Positions 53,264 to 61,237 of a stretch of DNA of 64,000 nucleotides are shown piece by piece (within the stretch, counting starts at the first letter, position 1; each line of letters opens with the position of its first letter). Made by a program: the position numbers and the translations under genes. The notes below the pieces were generated by a model. That model had not been told where the DNA came from, made no database searches, and saw only the letters and a list, made by a program, of their open reading frames with translations. Origin of the DNA: Frondihabitans sp. 762G35 (GTDB lineage Bacteria > Actinomycetota > Actinomycetes > Actinomycetales > Microbacteriaceae); contig NZ_CP014619.1 in NCBI RefSeq assembly GCF_002074055.1, positions 744,001 through 808,000 on the forward strand, read 5' to 3'.

Positions 53264-54229
53264 CTAGGTGAGCTCGATGGTGTCGCGGCGGTTCAGCACG
53301 CGAAGCTGGATGACGGAGACGACGATCCCGACGATCAGCAGGAGCACGGCCGCGGCGCTCGCCGTGCCCCCGTGGAAGAAGACGAAGCCCTGCTGGTAGA
53401 TGAAGTAGAGGATCGTCTCGGTCGACTGGAGCGGGCCGCCCTGCGTGAGGATGTAGACCTGGGTGAAGACCTGGAGCGCGCCGATCACACCGGTGATCGC
53501 CAGGAACCCCAGCGTCGGCACGACGAGCGGGAGCGAGATCGAGAAGAAGCGCCGGATGGGGCCGGCCCCGTCGAGGGTCGCCGCCTCGTGGTAGCTCTGC
53601 GGGATGTTCGTGAGCGCCGCCGAGAAGATGATCATCGCGTAGCCGGTGCCCTGCCAGATGGAGAAGACCATCACGCTGATGAGGGCCCACGGTTCGGAGT
53701 TGAGGAACCCGATGGGGGCGACCCCGAGCGAGGTGAGCGCCCCGTTCACGATGCCGCCGAGCGGGGAGAGGATGAAGCTGAAGATGAGGGCGCTGCCGAC
53801 GATCGGTGCGATGTAGGGCACGAAGAGGAGGGCCCGGTAGACACCGCGACCCCGGAACGGCTGGGCGAGGAGGGCCGCGAAGAAGAGGCCGATCGCCATG
53901 GTGATCGGAACGACCACGAGAACGTAGATCCCCGTGTTGCCGGCCGCCCGGAGGAACTCGTCGTTCTGGAAGAGGCCGGTGAAGTTCGACAGCCCCACGA
54001 AGTCGCCGGTCTGACCGGTGGCCGGGTTCCAGGTCGTGAAGCTGTAGCCGACCGTCTGGACGAGCGGGTAGAGGTAGAAGACGGCCAGAAGGACGGTCGT
54101 CGGCGCGATGAGCGCGTACCCGGCTCGCCCCTCCTGCTCCTCGGTCGTGCGTCTCCGGCGGACGCGGGGCGGCCTCGGCACGACGGCTGTCGCGCCGGTG
54201 CTCGAGGTGCTGTCGACGGTGCTCTGCAT
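53264..54229 (-). CDS. Carbohydrate ABC transporter permease, MalF type
   Basis: First gene of the importer operon, 321 residues, six helices. EAA loop HEAATLDGAGPIRRFFSISLP; the start is ATG of MQSTVDS six to seven bases after AGGAGGAG. No ATP-binding subunit gene lies in the operon; actinobacterial sugar importers commonly share one ATPase (MsiK) encoded elsewhere. Divergent from the ROK regulator. Confidence 0.93.
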   Translation of the reverse strand: MQSTVDSTSSTGATAVVPRPPRVRRRRTTEEQEGRAGYALIAPTTVLLAVFYLYPLVQTVGYSFTTWNPATGQTGDFVGLSNFTGLFQNDEFLRAAGNTGIYVLVVVPITMAIGLFFAALLAQPFRGRGVYRALLFVPYIAPIVGSALIFSFILSPLGGIVNGALTSLGVAPIGFLNSEPWALISVMVFSIWQGTGYAMIIFSAALTNIPQSYHEAATLDGAGPIRRFFSISLPLVVPTLGFLAITGVIGALQVFTQVYILTQGGPLQSTETILYFIYQQGFVFFHGGTASAAAVLLLIVGIVVSVIQLRVLNRRDTIELT

Positions 54230-54297
54230 CGGGGCTCCTCCTGATAGGGGACCCGGGCGCATCGCGAAAACATCGTGACGCCGTCGTCCGGATCTAC

Positions 54298-54402
54298 TTC
54301 GATGAAACCTAGTGTTGGTCTGTTTCTAGATCATTACCGTTCGATCACCAAATGTAAACAGTCGATTTCGGGGGTACTTCGTTCGATTTCTGACGCTAGA
54401 GT
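54298..54402. promoter_or_regulatory. Divergent control region with phased TTCGAT repeats
   Basis: The 179-base gap between the importer and the ROK regulator is visibly richer in A and T than its surroundings. TTCGAT occurs at 54298, 54340 and 54382, exactly 42 bases apart (four helical turns), and an inverted pair CTGTTT (54320) / AAACAG (54356) lies between. The last TTCGAT falls just ahead of TAGAGT (54397-54402), the -10 of the regulator gene. This looks like an operator set for the ROK repressor. Confidence 0.55.
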
Positions 54403-54408
54403 GACGCC

Positions 54409-55635
54409 ATGAACCCGAACCATCTGCAGGACTCCGACTACGTCGCCGGGTCCGCGGGAGACGTCCTCCGGCTCATCCGGTCGAGCGACGCCATGTCGAG
54501 GTCGACCCTCGCGCGCACCACCGGTCTGGCCCCGTCGACCGTGTCGCTCCGGGTCGAGGCGCTCGTCGCGCTCGGGCTGGTCCGCGAGCAGGGCACGGAG
54601 GACTCCCGGGGCGGCCGTCGCGCGCGGAGGCTCGCGCTCGCCGGCGACGCCGGATTCGTCGCGGGCGTCGACGTCGGGGCGAACCACGTGCGCGTGGTGC
54701 TGAGCGACCTCGCCGGCCGGGTGCTCGCCGACAGCGACACCGACGCGACCCGCGCGGTCGGGGTCTCCGAGGATCCTGCGGAGACCGTCGACGCCCTCTG
54801 GGCGGCGATCAACGAGCTCGCCGCCGTCGCGGGGCTCGACCCCGATCGCTTCCGCGGAGCCGCGATCGGCATCCCCGCCCCCATCGAGTACCCGAGCGGC
54901 CGCGTCGTCACGCCGTCGTTCCGGCCCACCTGGCACGAGGCCGACCTGCCCGGGCTCTTCGCCCGGCACACCCCCGCTCCCGTCCTCGTCGAGAACGACG
55001 CCAACCTCATCGCGCTCTACGAGAGCACCGAGCGGGGCCGCACCGACGAGAACCAGCTCCTCGCGATCAAGATCGGCACGCGCATCGGCTGCGGGATCCT
55101 CGCCAGCGGCCGCCTGCACCGCGGCATCGGAGGAGCGGCCGGCGAGATCAGCCACATGGCCGTCGCGGGGGAGTCCGTGATCGCCTGCACCTGCGGCGTC
55201 CCGAACTGCCTGGACTCGGTCGCGAGCGGCGGGGCGATCGCGGCGAAGCTCCGCGCCCTCGGCCTCGACGCGGCCGGGGCGTCGGACGTCGTCGCCCTCG
55301 GCGCCCGGGGCGAACCGCTCGCGCTCGACGCCCTCCGCGAGGCCGGGGCCATGATCGGCCAGTCCCTCGCCGGCATCGTCAACTTCTTCAACCCGCGCGA
55401 GGTCGTGCTCGCCGGATCCATGTCCGCGTCGCTCCCGCTGGTGGCGGCGATCCGCGCCGAGCTCTTCCAGAAGTGCCTGCCCCTCGTCGCCCACGACCTC
55501 GAGGTCCGGGCGACGAGGGACGCCCGGGTGGCGGGCATCCGGGGCGCGACGCTCCTCGCCCTCGACGAGGTGCTGGCTCCCGCCCGGATCGACGCCCTCC
55601 TCCGCGAGACGGCCGACGACGTGAGGACGGCCTGA
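54409..55635 (+). CDS. ROK-family transcriptional regulator (sugar-responsive repressor)
   Basis: 408 residues: N-terminal winged HTH (SRSTLARTTGLAPSTVSLRVEALVALGLV) and a ROK sugar-kinase-like domain with GVDVGANHVRVVLSDLAG, IGTRIGCGIL, and the zinc cluster ACTCGVPNCLDS. The kinase half senses sugar rather than phosphorylating it in such regulators. TAGAGT six bases before the ATG suggests a leaderless message. It is divergent from the sugar importer and followed after three bases by a ROK kinase, so it likely controls both. Confidence 0.92.
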   Translation: MNPNHLQDSDYVAGSAGDVLRLIRSSDAMSRSTLARTTGLAPSTVSLRVEALVALGLVREQGTEDSRGGRRARRLALAGDAGFVAGVDVGANHVRVVLSDLAGRVLADSDTDATRAVGVSEDPAETVDALWAAINELAAVAGLDPDRFRGAAIGIPAPIEYPSGRVVTPSFRPTWHEADLPGLFARHTPAPVLVENDANLIALYESTERGRTDENQLLAIKIGTRIGCGILASGRLHRGIGGAAGEISHMAVAGESVIACTCGVPNCLDSVASGGAIAAKLRALGLDAAGASDVVALGARGEPLALDALREAGAMIGQSLAGIVNFFNPREVVLAGSMSASLPLVAAIRAELFQKCLPLVAHDLEVRATRDARVAGIRGATLLALDEVLAPARIDALLRETADDVRTA

Positions 55636-55637
55636 CG

Positions 55638-56657
55638 GTGACGGACCTCGCACACGGCGACCCCGGGCATCCTGCGGACACCGCCGTCGTCGCCGTCGAC
55701 ATCGGCGGGACGACCATCAAGGGCGCGGCGTTCGACGACCGCGGCGCCCTCCTCGACCGGTTGACCGTGCCGACGTTCGGCGTCGAGTCGAGCGCCGTCG
55801 AATCGCTCGCCGCGCTCGTCGGGCGGCTCGAGGGCGCCATCGCCGGAGGCGGGCGTCGCCTCGCCGGCATCGGCGTCGCGTCCCCGGGACTCGTCGACCC
55901 CGTCCACGGCAGGGTGAGCTTCGCCGCGAACCTCGGCTGGTCGGACCTCCCGCTCGTCGACATCCTCACGGAGCGATTCGGCGTCCCCGTGGCCCTGGAG
56001 CACGACGGCCGTGCCGCGGCGCGGGCCGAGCGGGCGGCGCGCATCGCCGCGGGGCGCGACGGCGACGAGTTCGTCTTCGTCCCGATCGGCACGGGCATCT
56101 CCGCCGCGATCGTCACCGGCGGCGTCGTCGTCCAGGGGGCCACCGGAGGTGCGGGCGAGTTCGGGCACGTGCAGGTCGTGCCCGACGGCGAGCTGTGCAC
56201 CTGCGGTCAGCGCGGCTGCATCGAGGTCTACGCGTCCGCAAGCGCCATCGTCCGCCGCTACCGCGCCCAGGGCGGGACCTCGACCGGTCTCACCCGGGAG
56301 ATCACCGAGGCCGTCGACGACGATCCGGTGGCGGCCCGGGTCTGGGACGCCGCCGTCGGCGCCCTCGCCACCGGCATCACCGGCCTCGCCGCCCTCCTCG
56401 ACCCGACCGCCATCGTGATCGGCGGCGGCCTCGGGGAAGCGGGGGAGCGGCTCCTGGTGCCGCTTCGAGCCCGCGTCGCCGAGCACCTCGGGTGGCGCGT
56501 GCCCCCGCTGATCGAGCAGTCGCTCGTCGGCCCCGGCGCCGGGCTGGAGGGCGCCGCGCTCCTGCTCGGACCCGTGGCCCGGGGCTCCCGCGCGCCAGGC
56601 TCGACCCTCGTCTCCCCTCCCGCCTCCGTCCCATCCCCGCCGAAGGAGTTCTCATGA
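55638..56657 (+). CDS. ROK-family sugar kinase
   Basis: Cytoplasmic sugar kinase, glucokinase-like, 339 residues. ATP-phosphate motif DIGGTTIKGA, catalytic Asp in LEHDGRAAARAE, zinc motif CTCGQRGCIEVYAS and the second phosphate region VIGGGLGEAG. No HTH, so it is an enzyme rather than a regulator. GTG start three bases after the regulator stop; the stop overlaps the next gene (ATGA). Probably phosphorylates the imported sugar; which sugar is unknown. Confidence 0.9.
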   Translation: MTDLAHGDPGHPADTAVVAVDIGGTTIKGAAFDDRGALLDRLTVPTFGVESSAVESLAALVGRLEGAIAGGGRRLAGIGVASPGLVDPVHGRVSFAANLGWSDLPLVDILTERFGVPVALEHDGRAAARAERAARIAAGRDGDEFVFVPIGTGISAAIVTGGVVVQGATGGAGEFGHVQVVPDGELCTCGQRGCIEVYASASAIVRRYRAQGGTSTGLTREITEAVDDDPVAARVWDAAVGALATGITGLAALLDPTAIVIGGGLGEAGERLLVPLRARVAEHLGWRVPPLIEQSLVGPGAGLEGAALLLGPVARGSRAPGSTLVSPPASVPSPPKEFS

Positions 56658-57646
56658 CCGACACACCCCTGCGCATCGGCCTCGTCGGTGCCGGTGGCAT
56701 CGCGCACGCCCACCTGCCCAACCTGCTCCGGCTCGGAGCGACCGTGCTCGTCTACTCCGAGGTGGGCGCCGACGCCCTCGTCGCGCAGTACGGCGGGCAG
56801 GTCGTCGACACCCTCGACGAGCTGCTGGCGAGCGTCGACTTCGTCGACGTCGCGACCCCCACCTACACCCACCACGCCGTGGTGAAGAAGGCGTTGGCGG
56901 CCGGTCTCGACGTCGTCTCGGAGAAGCCCCTCGCGCGGACGGACGCCGACGCGCTCGATCTCGTCGAGGCCGCGCGCGCGGCGGGCCGGCAGCTCTATCC
57001 GGCCCACGTCGTGCGGTTCTTCCCCGAGTACGTCCGGCTCAAGGAGGCGGTCGACGAGGGGATCCTCGGCGATCTGGCCGTCCTGCGCTTCTCCCGGTCG
57101 GGTGCCTTCCCGACGCGGACGCCCTGGTTCGGCGACCGCGCGCTCTCCGGCGGCATCATCATGGACCAGATGATCCACGACCTCGACATCGCCCGGTGGG
57201 TCGCCGGCGAGGTCGTCCGCGTCTCCGCCGTGTCGACCCGCCGCGGCGACGCGGAGCACCCCGTCGAGGCGGCGCACGTGCTCCTCACCCACGCCTCCGG
57301 CGCCATCAGCCACGTGGCCGGGATCTGGGGACCGCAGCACCTCCGGTTCACGACGGAGTACTCCGTCACCGGGACCCTCGGCAGCCTCGCCCACTCCTCC
57401 CTCGCCGAGCAGAACTACACGGCCGATCTCGCCTCGCCCGACGCGGCGAACGGGCTGATGCCGGAGGTCGACCCGACCGAGGACCCCTACTTCCTCGAAC
57501 TCCGCGAGTACGCGGCCGCGTTCCGGGGCGGCGCGACACCGCGCGTGACGGCCGACGACGGCCGGATCGCGGTCCGCATCGCGAACGCGGCCCTCGAGTC
57601 GCTCGCGACCGGCCAGCCGGTCGCGCTCGAGCCGGAGGTGCGCTGA
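56654..57646 (+). CDS. Gfo/Idh/MocA-family oxidoreductase 1
   Basis: NAD(P)-dependent sugar or inositol dehydrogenase, 330 residues. Rossmann start IGLVGAGGIAHAHL, the family EKPLA motif (SEKPLARTDADALD) with its catalytic Lys, and GGIIMDQMIHDLDIARW, whose Asp and His are in the active site. AAGGAG precedes the ATG, which overlaps the kinase stop. Part of a four-gene sugar operon. Confidence 0.93.
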   Translation: MTDTPLRIGLVGAGGIAHAHLPNLLRLGATVLVYSEVGADALVAQYGGQVVDTLDELLASVDFVDVATPTYTHHAVVKKALAAGLDVVSEKPLARTDADALDLVEAARAAGRQLYPAHVVRFFPEYVRLKEAVDEGILGDLAVLRFSRSGAFPTRTPWFGDRALSGGIIMDQMIHDLDIARWVAGEVVRVSAVSTRRGDAEHPVEAAHVLLTHASGAISHVAGIWGPQHLRFTTEYSVTGTLGSLAHSSLAEQNYTADLASPDAANGLMPEVDPTEDPYFLELREYAAAFRGGATPRVTADDGRIAVRIANAALESLATGQPVALEPEVR

Positions 57647-57647
57647 C

Positions 57648-58718
57648 ATGGCGACCGTCACGCCCCTCACGCCGCCCGCCCCGTCGGCCCCCGTCGCCCC
57701 GCTCAAGGTCGCGATCATGTCGTTCGCGCACACGCACGCCCTCGGCTACGCCGCCGCCCTGCGGGAGATGCCGGGGGTCGAGGTGCGCGTCTCGGATCCT
57801 GCGGTCCCCGACGTTCTCGTGCCCGGTGAGGTGCGGGGCCGCGCGCTCGCCGACGCCCTGGGCGTCGACTACGCGGAGACCTACGACGACCTCCTCGCCT
57901 GGGGGCCGGATGCGGTGATCGTCACGAGCGAGAACGCCCGCCACCGCGAGTTGGTCGAGCTCGCCGCCGGCGCAGGAGCCGCGATCCTCTGCGAGAAGCC
58001 CCTCGCGACGTCCTGGGAGGACGGCCTCGCCATGCGCGCGGCCGTCGAGAAGGCCGGGGTGCCGTTCATGATGGCGTTCCCGGTGCGGTTCGCGGGCACG
58101 TTCGACCGGCTGCGCGCCGCCCACGAGGGCGGGGCCCTCGGCGAGGTGTTCGCGATCCGCGGCAGCAACAACGGGATGCTGCCGCTGGCGCGGTCGTGGT
58201 TCACGGAGCCGGAGCTCTCCGGCGGCGGTGCCCTCGTCGACCACGTGGTCCACATCGCCGATCTGCTCGATGCGCTGCGAGGAGTGCCCGTGGCCTCGGT
58301 CACGGCCGTGGCGAACACGAAGCTGCACGCCGCCCGAGCCCGCGCCGAGACGGCCGGTCTCGTCACCCTCACCTACGCCGACGGGGTCGTCGCCGCGATC
58401 GACTGCTCCTGGAGCCAGCCCGACACGTCGCCGATCTGGGGAGGACTGAAGCTCTCGGTCGCAGGATCCGCGGGGACCGTCGACATCGACTTCTTCGGCC
58501 CCGCCGCGCGCGGCCTCGACGCCCGGACCGGCGCCGCGATCGTGCGGACCTACGGCCCGAACTTCGACGAGGCGATGCTCGACGTGTTCCTCTCCGCCGT
58601 GCGGGCGGGCGAGCAGCCGCAGCCCGACCTGGCGGTCGGGTTGCGGACGCTCGGCGTGGTGCTGGCCGCGCAGGAGTCGGTGCGGACGGGCCGCACGGTC
58701 GAGGTCGTCGCGCCCTGA
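57648..58718 (+). CDS. Gfo/Idh/MocA-family oxidoreductase 2
   Basis: Second dehydrogenase of the same family, 356 residues, directly after the first (one base between). Its N terminus is less standard (VAIMSFAHTHALGYAAAL) and lacks the GxGxxG of its neighbour, so cofactor binding may differ. It keeps EKPLATSWEDGL and the active-site GGGALVDHVVHIADLL. The pair may act on successive steps of a sugar's oxidation or epimerisation. Array 2 of the palindromic repeat follows its stop. Confidence 0.9.
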   Translation: MATVTPLTPPAPSAPVAPLKVAIMSFAHTHALGYAAALREMPGVEVRVSDPAVPDVLVPGEVRGRALADALGVDYAETYDDLLAWGPDAVIVTSENARHRELVELAAGAGAAILCEKPLATSWEDGLAMRAAVEKAGVPFMMAFPVRFAGTFDRLRAAHEGGALGEVFAIRGSNNGMLPLARSWFTEPELSGGGALVDHVVHIADLLDALRGVPVASVTAVANTKLHAARARAETAGLVTLTYADGVVAAIDCSWSQPDTSPIWGGLKLSVAGSAGTVDIDFFGPAARGLDARTGAAIVRTYGPNFDEAMLDVFLSAVRAGEQPQPDLAVGLRTLGVVLAAQESVRTGRTVEVVAP

Positions 58719-58733
58719 CCCGCTTGGCCCGCC

Positions 58734-58873
58734 GAGACTCCACGACTCGCTGCTCATGTTCGGGGTGACGTGGCGTGTCGTGGAGTCTCACGGCGGGCGC
58801 GTGCGGCCCGGCCCGCCGAGACTCCACAACGCGCCGCTCACCTTCGACGCAGCGTGGCGTGTCGTGGAGTCTC
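58734..58873. repeat. Palindromic repeat array, 84-bp period, array 2
   Basis: Alternating GAGACTCCAC (58734, 58818) and GTGGAGTCTC (58780, 58864): both arms recur after exactly 84 bases. The stretch from 58818 closely matches the reverse complement of the unit at 30465-30730 (shared CCGCTCACCTTCG and GTGTCGTGGAGTCTCGCGG), so this is a second, inverted locus of the same family. The 215-base gap it fills contains no gene. It ends about 50 bases before the -10 of the mycoredoxin gene. Confidence 0.88.
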
Positions 58874-58933
58874 GCGGTGCAGCGACGAGCAGCGGCCCGC
58901 CGCCCGGCCGGAGCCCCGGGGTATCGTGGTCGC

Positions 58934-59185
58934 ATGACGAGCGACAGCGCCCCCGACCGCATCCTGATGTTCGGCGCCGAGTGGTGCGGCGACTGCCGCC
59001 GCTCCAAGGCCCTGCTCGAGCGCGAGGGCGTGCAGTACGACTACGTCGACCTGGAGAAGGTCGACGACGGGGCCGACCGGGCCCGCGCGATCAGCGGTCG
59101 CACGAACATCCCGGTCATCGTCTTCCCCGACGGCTCGCACCTGGTCGAGCCGACCGACGCCGAGCTCGCCGCGCGTCTCGGCTGA
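58934..59185 (+). CDS. Mycoredoxin / glutaredoxin-like protein
   Basis: Thioredoxin-fold protein of 83 residues with the active-site WCGDC (Cys18, Cys21), cis-Pro segment NIPVIVFPDGS and a C-terminal helix. Mycoredoxins reduce protein-mycothiol mixed disulfides, which fits the mycothiol amidase elsewhere in the window; the usual mycoredoxin motif is CGYC or similar, so the CGDC form makes a related reductase possible too. TATCGT lies six bases before the ATG (leaderless). Confidence 0.88.
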   Translation: MTSDSAPDRILMFGAEWCGDCRRSKALLEREGVQYDYVDLEKVDDGADRARAISGRTNIPVIVFPDGSHLVEPTDAELAARLG

Positions 59186-59204
59186 CGGCCGGCGAGCCGA
59201 CCCC

Positions 59205-59522
59205 GTGAGCGAGCAGGAGCCGCAGGGTCCGTCCGCGCGCGCCACCCGCCGCATCCGGCTCACCCTCCGGAAGCCCCGCGTGGGCCTCTTCCCGAAGCCG
59301 ACCGTCGTCATCGACGGCCGCGGCCAGCCGGCGCAGTGGGGAACGGGCACCTGGGTCGTGTCGGCCGACGAGCCGGCCGTCGTCGGCGTCTTCCTCTTCG
59401 CGCGCGGACTGCGCTTCGGCGAGGCGGAGGCCACCGTCTCGCCCGGCGACGAGGGCGTCCTGACGTACAGCGCCCCGATGCTGCCGCTCGGACCGGGGCG
59501 CTTCGAGGCGGGCGAGCGCTAG
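59205..59522 (+). CDS. Hypothetical small beta-rich protein
   Basis: Function not recognised. 105 residues, basic N terminus (RATRRIRLTLRKPRVGLFPKP), then alternating strands (TVVIDGRGQPAQWGTGTW, AVVGVFLFARGL). No signal peptide or membrane helix. The GTG start lies 19 bases after the mycoredoxin stop with no evident ribosome site, so the exact start is uncertain. Likely cotranscribed with the mycoredoxin gene. Confidence 0.62.
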   Translation: MSEQEPQGPSARATRRIRLTLRKPRVGLFPKPTVVIDGRGQPAQWGTGTWVVSADEPAVVGVFLFARGLRFGEAEATVSPGDEGVLTYSAPMLPLGPGRFEAGER

Positions 59523-59534
59523 CTCGTCCGCGAC

Positions 59535-60119
59535 TCAGTAGCGGGGCTGCTCGGGAACCTCGAGCTCGCCGAGCACGCCGTCGATCTGCCCGAGGAAGTC
59601 GGGGAGGTCCTCCGGGCTCCGCGACGTCACGAGGGTCCATCCCGCGGAGTCGTCGCGCACGACGGCCTGGTCGACCCAGTCGCCGCCGGCGTTCTTGACG
59701 TCGGTCTGCACGGAGGCGAACGACGTCAGCTTCTTGCCGTCGAGCACGCCCGCCTCGACGAGGGCCCACGGGGCGTGGCAGATGGCGGCGACGGGTCGCT
59801 TGGAGTCGACGAACGCGTGCACGAGCTCGAGCGCGCGCGCCTCGGTCCGGAGGGTGTCGGCGTTGATCGTGCCGCCGGGGATCAGCAGGAGCCCGTAGCC
59901 CGCGGCGTCGACGTCGTCGAGGGTGAGGTCGGGCGTCAGCGTCTGCCCGGGGTCCTTGTCTCCGACGAGGGTGACGATCTCGTCCTTCGTCACGGCGGCG
60001 ATGTCGACGAGTGCTCCGGCGTCGCGGAGGTGCTGGACGGGGACGACGAGCTCGTCCTGCTCGATGCCGTAGTTCGTGACGATGGCGAGGACGCGGCGTC
60101 CGGTGAGGTCGGTGGTCAT
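59535..60119 (-). CDS. DJ-1/PfpI-family protein
   Basis: 194-residue member of the class I glutamine amidotransferase-like superfamily (PfpI/YhbO type). Nucleophile Cys114 in AAICHAPWAL at the elbow, supported by the conserved Glu20 (GIEQDEL). Such proteins act as stress-related glyoxalase/deglycase-like enzymes; the exact activity is debated. The ATG has AAGGAGA nine bases upstream, which decides it over a 50-codon open extension. The 203 bases upstream show only a short palindrome CTCGCATGCGAG near 60308. Confidence 0.88.
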   Translation of the reverse strand: MTTDLTGRRVLAIVTNYGIEQDELVVPVQHLRDAGALVDIAAVTKDEIVTLVGDKDPGQTLTPDLTLDDVDAAGYGLLLIPGGTINADTLRTEARALELVHAFVDSKRPVAAICHAPWALVEAGVLDGKKLTSFASVQTDVKNAGGDWVDQAVVRDDSAGWTLVTSRSPEDLPDFLGQIDGVLGELEVPEQPRY

Positions 60120-60322
60120 GGTGGGGATCTCCTTCTGCGGGTGGGTGCCCGCTCGGGTGCGACCGTACTCGGGCGCTCGCGGTCCGCTCCCAGCCGTCGT
60201 CGGCGGCGGGAGCGCACCGGCCGCGGAGGGCCGATGACACCGTGCCGTCGCGCGGTCGACGGGGTACACGGCGTCGAGAGGCGCGCTCCCTCACGGTGCC
60301 GCCCCGACCTCGCATGCGAGCC

Positions 60323-61237
60323 TCAGCTCAGGATGTCCTTGGTGCTGAACCGCCCCCAGGCGAGGAAGCCGAACACGACGACGTAGCCGAGCTGCAGCAG
60401 CGCGTTCGCCTGGAAGTTGTCGAACGACATGGGCGACCGCAGCACGTCCGCGAAGCCGAGCCAGTAGTTCGTGAAGAGGTACGGCGCGAGGAACGACAGC
60501 TGCGGCAGCGACCCGACGATCTGCGCGACGGTCGAGAGCACGATCGTGGCGGCCATGGCTCCGACCGGCACGGAGGTCAGCGTGGAGATGAACAGTCCGA
60601 TGGCGCTGAGGCCGAGCAGCGAGATGGTGACGTAGAGGGCCAGCAGGAGCATCCGGCCCGCGTAATCGGCGAAACCGACCTGCTGCCCGGAGAGCAGCGT
60701 CACCGGCCCGATCGGGAACAGGAGCGCGCCGATGAGCGCCCCGACGACGACGACCACCAGGGTGCCGACGAAGCAGAAGAGCGCCGCCCCCGCGTACTTG
60801 ACGAGGAGCAGCCGCACGCGCCCGGCCGGCGCGACCAGGAGGTAGCGGAGAGTGCCGAGTCCGGCCTCGCCCGCGATCGTGTCGCCGGCGACGACGCCGA
60901 CGGTGAGGGGGAGGAACAGCGGGATCGACACCGTCAGCGCCGTCAACGACACGAAGAGCCCGTTGCCGGTGATCTGGCTGAGGAAGGCCGGCCCGCGACC
61001 GCTGTCGCCGGACGTCGTCACCTTGACGGCGATCGCCAGCAGGATCGGGATGAGCGCGAGGGCGCCCAGCATCGCGATGGTCCGGGTGCGGCGGAACAGC
61101 ACAGTGATCTCGGAGAGGAGGAAGGCGAGTCCGAGGCCGGGGCGCCTCACCTCGGCCGAGTCGGCCGAGGCGGCCGCTGCTGCCGGGGCGGTCGCGAGCG
61201 GTGTCACGGCGCGGGCGTCCTGCGTGTCATCCGGCAA
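60323..61237 (-). CDS. ABC-2 type exporter permease
   Basis: Membrane subunit of a two-component ABC exporter, 304 residues with six helices, first helix near residue 55 and the re-entrant region TLRYLLVAPAGRVRLLLVKY typical of ABC-2 permeases. The TTG start has GAGAGGGG upstream and overlaps the ATPase gene by 11 bases. Cargo unknown. The open frame allows no ATG start in this position. Confidence 0.85.
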   Translation of the reverse strand: MPDDTQDARAVTPLATAPAAAAASADSAEVRRPGLGLAFLLSEITVLFRRTRTIAMLGALALIPILLAIAVKVTTSGDSGRGPAFLSQITGNGLFVSLTALTVSIPLFLPLTVGVVAGDTIAGEAGLGTLRYLLVAPAGRVRLLLVKYAGAALFCFVGTLVVVVVGALIGALLFPIGPVTLLSGQQVGFADYAGRMLLLALYVTISLLGLSAIGLFISTLTSVPVGAMAATIVLSTVAQIVGSLPQLSFLAPYLFTNYWLGFADVLRSPMSFDNFQANALLQLGYVVVFGFLAWGRFSTKDILS

